DNA of 46,317 bases from JAVBLW01 sp031553215 (GTDB lineage: Bacteria > Bacillota_I > Bacilli_A > Acholeplasmatales > Anaeroplasmataceae). The stretch is taken from the NCBI GenBank assembly GCA_031553215.1, contig JAVBLW010000007.1, positions 1 to 46,317 on the forward strand, in the 5' to 3' direction. The notes beneath the pieces were generated by a model. It ran no database searches. It worked only from the letters and a program-made list of their open reading frames with translations, and was not told the origin of the DNA. Below, in pieces: positions 34,153 through 42,393 of this stretch. Numbering within the stretch: position 1 is the first letter of the stretch; each line of letters opens with the position of its first letter. Both the position numbers and the translations under genes were made by a program.

Positions 34153-34851
34153 TTATTTCAATATTTTGTGAAGGGCCATTTGATGTTTTTCTTCGATTTT
34201 CTTTATAACCTCATCACTTATTCCTGTTTTATTTCCTCGTAAATAATTATCTAAATCTTTATAAGTGATTCCAAGCTTTTCTTCATCCGATTTACCAGAT
34301 AATCCATCACTTGGAGTTTTATGAGTTAATTCATAAGGTAATCCTAGTGCATCTCCAATAGCTATTACTTCTGTACAAGTATAATCTTTAATCGGATTAT
34401 AATCACATACATTATCTCCCCATTTAGTAAAATAACCTACATATCCTTCACTAGCATTACCAGTACCAATAACTCTATAATTCTTAGTTTGAGCTATTGC
34501 ATAAGCATTTATCATCCTTATTCTTGGTAATACATTAATCTTTGCTTCATCAGATAATTCTAAATTACATATTGAATTATAGGTATCTTCGATATTTACT
34601 ATTTGATATTCAATACCTAGTATTTCACATACCTTTAAACTGTCGTCAATATCCTTTTGAATTCCATTTGGTTGAAGTATTCCAAATACCTTATCTTTTC
34701 CAAGTGCATTAACTAATAATGTTGCTACTGTAGCACTATCTTTTCCACCACTTATATTAATTACACAACCTAAGGCATTAGAACTTTTTGTATAGAACCA
34801 ATCTCTTATACTTTCAATTATTTTATTTTTTTCTACTTCTGCATTAAACAT
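34153..34851 (-). CDS. nadE: NAD synthase (ammonia-type)
   Basis: 232 residues, the short form without a glutaminase domain, so it should use ammonia to amidate deamido-NAD. The ATP loop ISGGKDSATVATLL is at residues 33-46. GTGNASEGYVGYFTKWGDN and TPSDGLSGKSDEEKLGITY match NadE. ATG 34851 follows AAGAAGGG. It begins 23 bases after carB, with no promoter or terminator between, so it is probably the third gene of the carA operon. It shares the ammonia/amidation theme of the block. Confidence 0.94.
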   Translation of the reverse strand: MFNAEVEKNKIIESIRDWFYTKSSNALGCVINISGGKDSATVATLLVNALGKDKVFGILQPNGIQKDIDDSLKVCEILGIEYQIVNIEDTYNSICNLELSDEAKINVLPRIRMINAYAIAQTKNYRVIGTGNASEGYVGYFTKWGDNVCDYNPIKDYTCTEVIAIGDALGLPYELTHKTPSDGLSGKSDEEKLGITYKDLDNYLRGNKTGISDEVIKKIEEKHQMALHKILK

Positions 34852-34874
34852 AAAAACCCTTCTTTCAAAAAATA

Positions 34875-37800
34875 TTAAATCGTACTAACTTTCATCGTGA
34901 TATCATCTAGCACATTAAGCAATGCCCCTACTGTGTCTAGTGATGTAAATACTGTAACATTATTTTCTACTGCAACACGCCTAATTGCAAATCCATCTTT
35001 ATTTCCATGATTATCAGATGTGTTGATTACATATGCAATATGACCTTTTCTTAATGCTTCTAGTATTTCTTCGCTGCCTTCACTAATTTTTTTACGTAGT
35101 CTTGTTTTAATTCCATTTTCTTTTAAGAATTTTGCCGTTCCCGAAGTGGCTTCTATATTAAATCCTAAATTATAGAATCTCTTAATTAATGGTAGTGTTT
35201 TTTCCTTTGTAGAGTCTGATAATGTAACTAAGATAGTTCCATAATTCACCACTCTCATATTTGAGGCTTTTAATCCCTTATATAAAGCTCTATTTAAGTT
35301 TTCATCATATCCAATTGCTTCTCCAGTTGATTTCATTTCTGGTGATAACAATGTATCTAGATTCTTAATCTTATTATTAGAGAAAGTAGGAACCTTTACA
35401 TAATACATATTAATTTCTTTAGTTGATAATCCAGTATAGTATCCTTGTTCTTTTAATGATTTTCCAAGCATTACTTTAGTTGCTATATTAGCTAAATTAT
35501 ATTTAGATGCTTTAGAAATAAACGGTACCGATCTTGATGAACGTGGATTTACTTCAATTATATAAACATCGTTATTTGGATCTACAATAAATTGGATATT
35601 GAATAGCCCTATAATTCCAATATTCTTTCCTAATTTAATTGTATAATCAACAATCTTAGCTTTTACTTCTTCACTAATAGAAATTGTTGGATAAACGCTT
35701 ATTGAGTCTCCTGAGTGAACTCCTGTTCCTTCGATGTGTTCCATAATACCTGGAATAAATACATCTTCTAAATCACAAACTGCATCTACTTCAACTTCTC
35801 TACCCATAATATATTTGTCAATTAAAACTGGCTGACCTGGAGATGCCTCAAACGCATTATCTAAATAGTTTAATAATTGCTCATCAGTCTTAACAATAAC
35901 CATTGCACGGCCACCTAAAACATAACTTGGACGAACTAATACCGGATAAGTTAGCATATTAGCAACCTTTAATCCATCAGGTTTATTCATTACTGTTTGA
36001 CCTTTAGGTTGAGGAATACCTAAATCACTTAATAGTTTTTCAAATACTTTTCTATTTTCAGCATTTTCAATTCCCTTACAATCAGTACCAATAATAGGTA
36101 CATTTAATGCTTCTAATCTATCAGCTAAATTAATGGCTGTTTGTCCACCTAATTCAACAATAACTCCTTTAGGTTTTTCAAGCTCAACAATATTCATTAC
36201 ATCTTCTATAGTTAATGGTTCAAAGTATAATTTATCACTTACTAAATAATCAGTAGAAACTGTTTCAGGATTATTATTTATTACAATAGCTTCATATCCC
36301 ATTTCTTTAATTGCCCAAATAGCATGTACTGTAGAGTAATCAAATTCTACCCCTTGACCAATTCTAATTGGTCCTGATCCCAAAACTATAACTCTTTCTT
36401 TATTTAAAGTCCCTACTAATGATTCATTTTCAGTTTCATATGTTGAATAGAAATATGGTACATAACTATCAAACTCTGAAGCACAAGTATCAATCATTTT
36501 ATATTGTGGCATAATTCCTTTTGATTTACGTAATTCGAACATTTCACATTCAGAAATCCCCATTATTTCAGCTAAATATCCATCACTAAATCCCATTGTT
36601 TTAGCTTCTATTAATAATTCATCAGTAATTGGACTAGCTTTCAAAATAAATTCCATATCAATAATATTTTTGAATTTTCTTAAGAAAAACTCATCAATCA
36701 TTGTAGCTTCATATATTTTCTTAATAGTAACTTTTCTTCTAAGTAACTCAGCTATTTGAAATAATCTTTCATCTGTTGGAGTTTTAATAGCTTTCATTAA
36801 ATCCTCAGTAGCGTATGAATCAAATTTCTTCATATGCATATGATTTACTCCTACCTCTAATGATCTAACTCCCTTTAATAATGATTCTTCCATCGTTCTA
36901 CCAATACTCATTACTTCTCCAGTTGCTTTCATTTGAGTTGATAACTCTCTACTAGCAGTATTAAATTTATCGAATGGGAAACGTGATATTTTAGTTACAA
37001 CATAATCTAATGTTGGCTCAAAAGATGCCTTTGTATTAGCAATATCTATTTCATCTAAATTCATACCAATGGCTATCTTGGCACTTACTCTAGCAATTGG
37101 ATATCCACTTGCTTTAGAAGCCAATGCTGATGAACGACTTACACGCGGATTTACTTCAATTAAATAATAATGAAATGAATATGGATCTAGGGCAAATTGG
37201 ACATTACATCCACCTTTAATATCTAGTGCTTTTACTAGCTTAAGAGCTGATGTTCTTAACATTTGATATTCTTTATTTGTTAAAGTTTGACTAGGTGCCA
37301 CTACCATACTATCTCCAGTATGTACTCCAACTGGATCAATGTTTTCCATACAACAAATTGCGATTGTTGTATTTACATGATCTCTCATAACCTCAAATTC
37401 TACTTCTTTATAACCCTTTATTGATTTTTCAATCAATACTTGTGTTACCGGTGATAATTTTAAGGCATGTTTTGCAAGTTCTTTTAATTCTTCCTCATCA
37501 TCCGCAAATCCTCCACCTGTTCCACCTAATGTGAATGCCGGTCTAACAATAATTGGATATCCAATTTCTTTAGCTATTCTTAATGAATCTTCTACTGTTG
37601 TAGCTACTTCTGATTGTAGCACTGGTTCTCCAATGCTTTCACAAAGTTGTTTAAATAATAATCTATCTTCTGCCTTTTCAATTGATTCAAAATCGGTACC
37701 TAATACTTCTACTTGGCATTCCTCTAAAATTCCTTTTTTACCTAATTGAACGGCTAAGTTAAGTCCCGTTTGTCCACCTAATGTACAAACAATTCCATCT

Positions 37801-38048
37801 GGTCTTTCCATTCTTATAATTCTTGAAACAAATTCTAAATCTAATGGCTCCATATATATTTTATCTGCAATTGTTTTATCTGTCATGATTGTAGCTGGAT
37901 TTGAGTTGATTAATACTACTTCATATCCTTCTTCTTTTAAAGATAAACAAGCTTGAGTTCCTGCATAGTCAAATTCTGCAGCTTGACCAATTACTATTGG
38001 TCCTGATCCTATTACTAATATCTTTTTTATATCCGTACGTTTAGGCAT
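34875..38048 (-). CDS. carB: Carbamoyl-phosphate synthase large subunit
   Basis: 1057 residues, full length. Two homologous ATP-grasp halves: the first with GSGPIVIGQAAEFDYAGTQA near residue 15 and VEVNPRVSRSSALASKASGY, the second with GSGPIRIGQGVEFDYSTVHA near residue 560 and IEVNPRSSRSVPFISKAS. The C-terminal allosteric domain (NIEATSGTAKFLKENGIKTR) follows. It makes carbamoyl phosphate for pyrimidines and arginine from bicarbonate, ATP and ammonia passed from CarA. It overlaps carA by 8 bases with GGAGG inside the carA end, so the subunits are coupled. Confidence 0.97.
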   Translation of the reverse strand: MPKRTDIKKILVIGSGPIVIGQAAEFDYAGTQACLSLKEEGYEVVLINSNPATIMTDKTIADKIYMEPLDLEFVSRIIRMERPDGIVCTLGGQTGLNLAVQLGKKGILEECQVEVLGTDFESIEKAEDRLLFKQLCESIGEPVLQSEVATTVEDSLRIAKEIGYPIIVRPAFTLGGTGGGFADDEEELKELAKHALKLSPVTQVLIEKSIKGYKEVEFEVMRDHVNTTIAICCMENIDPVGVHTGDSMVVAPSQTLTNKEYQMLRTSALKLVKALDIKGGCNVQFALDPYSFHYYLIEVNPRVSRSSALASKASGYPIARVSAKIAIGMNLDEIDIANTKASFEPTLDYVVTKISRFPFDKFNTASRELSTQMKATGEVMSIGRTMEESLLKGVRSLEVGVNHMHMKKFDSYATEDLMKAIKTPTDERLFQIAELLRRKVTIKKIYEATMIDEFFLRKFKNIIDMEFILKASPITDELLIEAKTMGFSDGYLAEIMGISECEMFELRKSKGIMPQYKMIDTCASEFDSYVPYFYSTYETENESLVGTLNKERVIVLGSGPIRIGQGVEFDYSTVHAIWAIKEMGYEAIVINNNPETVSTDYLVSDKLYFEPLTIEDVMNIVELEKPKGVIVELGGQTAINLADRLEALNVPIIGTDCKGIENAENRKVFEKLLSDLGIPQPKGQTVMNKPDGLKVANMLTYPVLVRPSYVLGGRAMVIVKTDEQLLNYLDNAFEASPGQPVLIDKYIMGREVEVDAVCDLEDVFIPGIMEHIEGTGVHSGDSISVYPTISISEEVKAKIVDYTIKLGKNIGIIGLFNIQFIVDPNNDVYIIEVNPRSSRSVPFISKASKYNLANIATKVMLGKSLKEQGYYTGLSTKEINMYYVKVPTFSNNKIKNLDTLLSPEMKSTGEAIGYDENLNRALYKGLKASNMRVVNYGTILVTLSDSTKEKTLPLIKRFYNLGFNIEATSGTAKFLKENGIKTRLRKKISEGSEEILEALRKGHIAYVINTSDNHGNKDGFAIRRVAVENNVTVFTSLDTVGALLNVLDDITMKVSTI

Positions 38049-39141
38049 TGTTTTTTCCTCCTTTGTTTATCTTCATATAATCATTAAATGTATCAAATAA
38101 ATATTCACTATCCTCAGGTCCTGCAGCACTTTCTGGATGATATTGAACACTAAATATCATATCTTTATCACACTTCACACCTTCTACTGTATTATCTATA
38201 ATATTAATATGAGTTATTTCTAAATCAGTATCATTTATACTTTCACTATCAACGGCATATGAATGGTTTTGACTAGTTATCTCAACTGTTTTAGTCATTA
38301 AATTTTTAACAGGATGATTCCCACCACGATGACCAAATTTTAATTTATAAGTCTTAGCTCCCATCGCAAGAGATATAATCTGATGACCTAAACATATACC
38401 AAATATTGGTAATTTACCTCTTAACTCTTTTACTAAATTAATAGCATGTGCATTACTCTCAGGATTTCCTGGACCATTAGATAAAAACAATCCATCTGGT
38501 TCTAATTCCATGATTTCTTCTATTGATGTATTATGTGGTACAACTGTCACATTACAATTTCTTTCATTTAATTTACGTACAATATTATATTTAGTTCCAA
38601 AATCAATACATACAACATTATATTTTGGATTTATTGCTCTACTTAACCATTTCTTTTTTGTTGATACTATTTCAACTTGATTTGTAGGAGAAATATAACT
38701 ATTTAATTTATTTATACATTCCTCTAAAGGAGTATCAATACTAGTAAGTAAACCAATTTGACTTCCTTCATCTCTAATAATTCTAGTTAACATTCTTGTA
38801 TCAATACCGCTTAATAATGGAACATTGGAATCCTCAAGCAATTCAGAAAAAGTTTTAGTATATCTAAAATTTGATGGATTATTATTGTATTCCTTAACAA
38901 TAAATCCATTTAACTTTACGCCCTTACTTTCAAAATCATCCTCATTAATTCCATAATTACCAATTAATGGATATGTCATAATTACAATTTGTCCATTATA
39001 TGATGGATCAGTAGCAATTTCTTGATATCCTACCATTGATGTATTAAAAACTAATTCACCAATACTTTCTACTTTTGAAGCATTAGAAAATCCTTCAAAC
39101 ACCCTGCCGTCTTTTAAAACTAATTTCATGTTATGTTTCAT
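38041..39141 (-). CDS. carA: Carbamoyl-phosphate synthase small (glutaminase) subunit
   Basis: 366 residues from ATG 39141, selected for the AGGAGG four bases upstream. A frame opening at 39177 would start inside the leader terminator. The N-terminal half has LKDGRVFEGFSNA and VFNTSMVGYQEIATDPSY. The glutaminase half has LFLSNGPGNPES, the nucleophile line PIFGICLGHQIISLAMGAK and QYHPESAAGPEDSEYLF with the catalytic His/Glu. It frees ammonia from glutamine for CarB. Expression is probably set by the PyrR-type leader rather than the nitrogen leaders used by neighbours. Confidence 0.96.
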   Translation of the reverse strand: MKHNMKLVLKDGRVFEGFSNASKVESIGELVFNTSMVGYQEIATDPSYNGQIVIMTYPLIGNYGINEDDFESKGVKLNGFIVKEYNNNPSNFRYTKTFSELLEDSNVPLLSGIDTRMLTRIIRDEGSQIGLLTSIDTPLEECINKLNSYISPTNQVEIVSTKKKWLSRAINPKYNVVCIDFGTKYNIVRKLNERNCNVTVVPHNTSIEEIMELEPDGLFLSNGPGNPESNAHAINLVKELRGKLPIFGICLGHQIISLAMGAKTYKLKFGHRGGNHPVKNLMTKTVEITSQNHSYAVDSESINDTDLEITHINIIDNTVEGVKCDKDMIFSVQYHPESAAGPEDSEYLFDTFNDYMKINKGGKNNA

Positions 39142-39158
39142 ATGTCCTCCTATAATAG

Positions 39159-39184
39159 AAAAATGCTCTTCATACAAAGAGCAT
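39159..39184 (-). terminator. Attenuator terminator of carA
   Basis: ATGCTCTT / AAGAGCAT with a six-base loop and a U run on the minus strand. It ends about 18 bases before the carA start, so it must be overcome for carA to be expressed. Confidence 0.88.
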
Positions 39185-39219
39185 AATAATAAAAAAAATT
39201 ACAATTATCAATTTTTAGT

Positions 39220-39250
39220 ATTAATAGCCTCTCTGGACCACTTTAAATTC
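39220..39250 (-). promoter_or_regulatory. PyrR-binding RNA element in the carA leader
   Basis: The minus strand reads GGTCCAGAGAGGCT (39227-39240) flanked by short pairing arms AGTGG / CTATT. This matches the PyrR recognition loop (A/G-U-C-C-N-G-N-G-A-G-G-Y-U) known from pyr operons, where UMP-bound PyrR stabilises the loop and lets the downstream terminator form. The pyrR gene itself is not in the window. Confidence 0.85.
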
Positions 39251-39263
39251 TATTTTCAAAATA

Positions 39264-39292
39264 ATTATACTCTCCACCTTTTTTCATTACAA
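39264..39292 (-). promoter_or_regulatory. carA promoter
   Basis: TTGTAA (39287-39292), 17 bases, TATAAT (39264-39269) on the minus strand. RNA would start near 39257, giving a leader of about 115 bases that holds the PyrR element and the terminator. Confidence 0.65.
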
Positions 39293-39401
39293 TATTTTAA
39301 GTAATATAACTAATCCTATTCGAAAAAAAGTTCTATTTGCCGAAAAAAATGCAGAATTACACTTAATAAAAATATAAAATTGTTTTATTATACAAAAAAA
39401 T
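39293..39401. other. AT-rich intergenic stretch with no recognised feature
   Basis: Part of the 358-base gap between carA and the 451-residue unknown gene. Apart from the carA leader on one side and the terminator at 39402-39430 on the other, I see only A/T runs and no reading frame, repeat or RNA element. Confidence 0.4.
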
Positions 39402-39430
39402 AAGATTATAAGCCTTACACTCATAATCTT
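39402..39430 (-). terminator. Probable terminator of the 451-residue unknown gene
   Basis: AAGATTATGAG / CTTATAATCTT (one mismatch) with a seven-base loop and a U run after one A on the minus strand. It lies 70 bases after the stop at 39500. Confidence 0.6.
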
Positions 39431-39499
39431 AATTATTAACTATATTTTACAAAATATTATATTAAAGACATCTTGAAGCATCATCAATTTTATAAGGAT

Positions 39500-40855
39500 T
39501 TATTGCTCTTTTAAATAATTTCCTATTTCATTAACTCTAATGACACTTTCACCAAATTCAAGTTTAGTGTTATTATAAACAACTACCCTAAATTCTAAAT
39601 TACTGTATCCCTTTTCTTCTAAGATAGAATTATATTTTTTAATCAATCTATCAATATCATTTTTATATAATTTTGTACCTTCATCAATTATTTTTTTGTA
39701 TTTTTTATTTTTACTTATAAACAATTTTCTTAATCTTGGAAAAGGTATTAAAACTATATTCTTATCATTAATGCTGATAATATGACAGTTAGCAAAAAAC
39801 TCGGTCCTAGACTTACCACTCTTTTTCTCAATCAATTCCGATAAAAAGAACGGATTATATTCCTTGATAACATTCCCAATATAGAAATCTATTCTTGAAT
39901 CAAAATCACAGAACAAATCTTTTTGTGTTTTCCCATCGTACATAACAAGATACTTAATCTCTGAATAACCCTTATGGTTATATATATAACTCCAATACCT
40001 TCCAGCTAAAATATAGAATATAATTATGAATGGCCAAGTAAATAAAAATAATATAGCAAGCATTATAAATTTAATATTTTCCTTTTTATGACCTCTATTA
40101 TCAATTTTTTCTACATGCTCATTTAAGTATTTATTAATCTCTTTTATTGCCTCATTAAAGTAATCATCAATATTATTATAGTCATTGGCATCAAACTCAA
40201 ATATAAGAAGCTCATCATATTCAAGTCTTATATGGTCATCAATATATATGACGTGCGTAAATTTTTTATTTACTATAGAAATATTATCGTCCCTTACAAT
40301 GACCTTACCCTTATAAAATATCTCATGCAATCTACTAACAAATACCTCTTTAATATACTGCTTAGGTTCCGGTTTATTTCTAATATCAATTAATTGCATT
40401 ATGATTATATAATTTTCTGGTGTCATATGATTATATAAATCATATCCTCTAATAGGATATTTTTCTAATTCTATTTCTAGGTCTCTAATATGCTCTCTTA
40501 AATCGTAAGAGGATAAAATAAACTCATGGTTTAATTGTTTTTCAACATTAAAATTTATAGTAATTTTATATCTATTATCACCCATAGATATATATTCTAT
40601 ATTAAAAAATTCTTCTTTAAATACTTCATTTATATGCTCTATTCTCCCATCTATTAGTGATTTTAGTGCACATATTAGATGTTTTATCTCATAAGTAAAG
40701 AGTATCTTCTCACATGATTCTATTTCATTATTATATGAATATTTAAAGATTATTTTAAGATGATTATTATCATGATAATAACCATAATTTTTATAATTTA
40801 ATTCATATCCGATAGCATTAAATTCAAAAAAGTCTTTATCATTTTTAAATAACAT
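39500..40855 (-). CDS. Unknown 451-residue protein with one internal membrane hairpin
   Basis: ATG 40855 follows AGGAGG. Residues 1-250 are charged and alternately beta and helical (YEIKHLICALKSLIDGRIEH; KQYIKEVFVSRLHEIFYKG). A single hydrophobic stretch at about 258-280 (IKFIMLAILFLFTWPFIIIF) would be one or two membrane passes. A second polar domain follows, with FFANCHIISINDKNIVLIPF and a Lys-rich helix. No known family, catalytic motif or signal peptide is seen. It stands alone, with its own terminator and an empty 358-base gap to carA, so context gives no function. Confidence 0.55.
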   Translation of the reverse strand: MLFKNDKDFFEFNAIGYELNYKNYGYYHDNNHLKIIFKYSYNNEIESCEKILFTYEIKHLICALKSLIDGRIEHINEVFKEEFFNIEYISMGDNRYKITINFNVEKQLNHEFILSSYDLREHIRDLEIELEKYPIRGYDLYNHMTPENYIIIMQLIDIRNKPEPKQYIKEVFVSRLHEIFYKGKVIVRDDNISIVNKKFTHVIYIDDHIRLEYDELLIFEFDANDYNNIDDYFNEAIKEINKYLNEHVEKIDNRGHKKENIKFIMLAILFLFTWPFIIIFYILAGRYWSYIYNHKGYSEIKYLVMYDGKTQKDLFCDFDSRIDFYIGNVIKEYNPFFLSELIEKKSGKSRTEFFANCHIISINDKNIVLIPFPRLRKLFISKNKKYKKIIDEGTKLYKNDIDRLIKKYNSILEEKGYSNLEFRVVVYNNTKLEFGESVIRVNEIGNYLKEQ

Positions 40856-40988
40856 CTTATTCCTCCTAATTCTTTAAATATAGCAAATTAATTATAACGT
40901 TATTATATCATTTTTAATTCAATTAATCTCTCCAATTTTAAAGCTAAATTATATTCATATAAATGATCCAATAAACCCCTTTAAAATA

Positions 40989-41012
40989 AAAAACAATCTC
41001 ATTAAAGAGACT
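40989..41012 (-). terminator. Terminator of the MarR-ABC-CAP operon
   Basis: AGTCTC / GAGATT around TTTAAT, then G and a U run on the minus strand, about 10 bases after the stop of the CAP gene. Confidence 0.7.
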
Positions 41013-41021
41013 ATCTTTCAT

Positions 41022-41582
41022 CTAACTTTTTGTAAACATTTGCGTGAAGTAAAGTGGACCATTTGTTCCTTTCTTTGCCACTCCAACTCCAATTTGATTG
41101 TAATTAGGATTTAATATATTAGCTCTATGTCCACTAGAATTCATCCATGAATTTACTACTTCCTGAGCACTTTTTTGACCATTCGCAATATTCTCTGCAG
41201 CTTCAGAATAAGTTATTCCATAATTAGATAACATTTTAAATGGAGTTCCGTAAACTGGAGAGTTATGTGAAAAGTAATTATTATCTATCATATCCTGAGA
41301 TTTAATTCTTGCTACTCTAGACATTTGCCAATTCTCAGTTAATGGTTTAAGTCCTTGTTTTGCACGCTCCTGATTAACTAATCTTACTATTTCTTGTTCC
41401 ATAGTTCTATATGTAGAACCTGATGGGATATTAATTTGTTGTCCAACATATATCATGTTGGGATTTGATAATTGTGGATTTGCTTTTATAAGCTCAGATA
41501 CTCCAACCTGATATAAATTTGCAATTTTCCATAATGAGTCGCCTGGGCGAACTGTGTATTTTTCATCTCTATAATTATTCAT
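41022..41582 (-). CDS. LysM - CAP (SCP/PR1) domain protein without signal peptide
   Basis: 186 residues. Residues 8-55 are a LysM domain (YTVRPGDSLWKIANLYQVGV to IYVGQQINIP) that binds peptidoglycan-like glycans. Residues about 62-186 are a CAP domain (EIVRLVNQERAKQGLKPL, YFSHNSPVYG, AAENIANGQKSAQEVVNSWM, SGHRANILNPNYNQIGVG). There is no signal peptide. In Bacilli and Clostridia such LysM-first, CAP-last proteins (SafA/YkwD-like) are spore-coat or wall associated. The start follows a weak upstream site. It is 31 bases after an unknown gene, so it may end the ABC-exporter operon. Its role is inferred from domains. Confidence 0.85.
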   Translation of the reverse strand: MNNYRDEKYTVRPGDSLWKIANLYQVGVSELIKANPQLSNPNMIYVGQQINIPSGSTYRTMEQEIVRLVNQERAKQGLKPLTENWQMSRVARIKSQDMIDNNYFSHNSPVYGTPFKMLSNYGITYSEAAENIANGQKSAQEVVNSWMNSSGHRANILNPNYNQIGVGVAKKGTNGPLYFTQMFTKS

Positions 41583-41613
41583 ACTTTATTATATGAATGA
41601 TTAGGCCAATTGG

Positions 41614-42159
41614 TTACTCTAAAATATCATCAATATATTTAGAGAAAATAGAAACATACCTAGATTCGAATGTTACACTTGTAATTTCTGAAAAGAAAAT
41701 TCTAAATGAGTCTTCTTCCCAGATCCCCTCAGCATCGAAATGCCTAAACAAAACATAATTTTTTCCGACACTAATTATTTTACCAATATTAAACTCGCAT
41801 TCTTTATCATTCAATGATTCTATTTCGATTATTACATTTTTCCCTATTTTAAATAAATCACTAAAAACATTATACCAGCTCTCAATATTTACATTAGGAG
41901 CCTTGGGAATTTCCACTTCATTCTTCAATATTTTTGCAATGATATTTTCCTTTTGGCGAATCTTCTTTATATCCGAAATCTTTCTAATACAAAACCCATC
42001 AATTATAAAGTCATCTTCTTCAGCAGATAAAACAAATTTATCACTTATACTTAATGGCAATAAATTAAAATATACTGCATCATAATTAAATATAATATTA
42101 CATACAAGTTCTTTTTTTAGAGCTTCATTTAATATGCTAATTTTATCTATTTTTTTCAC
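41614..42159 (-). CDS. Unknown 181-residue soluble protein
   Basis: Mixed helical and beta-like, no membrane segment or signal peptide. An N-terminal helix (KKIDKISILNEALKKEL) precedes two small beta-like regions (LPLSISDKFVLSAEEDDFII; IGKIISVGKNYVLFRHFDAE) reminiscent of SH3-type small barrels, and the end is VTFESRYVSIFSKYIDDILE. I do not recognise the family. It lies 21 bases after the 66-residue gene and 31 before the CAP gene on the same strand, so it is likely co-transcribed with both. Confidence 0.5.
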   Translation of the reverse strand: MKKIDKISILNEALKKELVCNIIFNYDAVYFNLLPLSISDKFVLSAEEDDFIIDGFCIRKISDIKKIRQKENIIAKILKNEVEIPKAPNVNIESWYNVFSDLFKIGKNVIIEIESLNDKECEFNIGKIISVGKNYVLFRHFDAEGIWEEDSFRIFFSEITSVTFESRYVSIFSKYIDDILE

Positions 42160-42180
42160 ATTATAGGCCCTTTCTTATAT

Positions 42181-42381
42181 TTACAATTTTTTAAATTTAA
42201 CTACTTTCTCTTTCATGGATATCTTTTCTACTTCATATCCATATTCTATTAATTCTTTTTTATATGTTAAAAATGAATGATCTATTTCAAACCCTAAAAT
42301 TGATTTTATTTCTTCATATGAAAGTTTAGTAGTATTTTCATTGTCTTTTAAATATTGCCATAATGGTTCATATTTGCTCAT
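42181..42381 (-). CDS. Small DUF7662-like protein
   Basis: 66 residues: KYEPLWQYLKDNENTTKLSY, EEIKSILGFEIDHSFLTYK, then KELIEYGYEVEKISMKEKVV. The 'YEPLWxYL ... LSYEEIxxILG' design is that of the small DUF7662-type domain found across Bacillota, whose function is unknown. ATG 42381 is preceded by GAAATGAGTGT, a weak site, and lies 12 bases after the first ABC gene, so it belongs to the exporter operon. A DNA-binding or partner role is guessed in similar proteins, but nothing here shows it. Confidence 0.6.
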   Translation of the reverse strand: MSKYEPLWQYLKDNENTTKLSYEEIKSILGFEIDHSFLTYKKELIEYGYEVEKISMKEKVVKFKKL

Positions 42382-42393
42382 AATTAATTACAC

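Noticed and set aside
39142..39177. carA starting 12 codons earlier
   Set aside because: The earlier start lies inside the attenuator hairpin and lacks a ribosome-binding site; ATG 39141 has AGGAGG.
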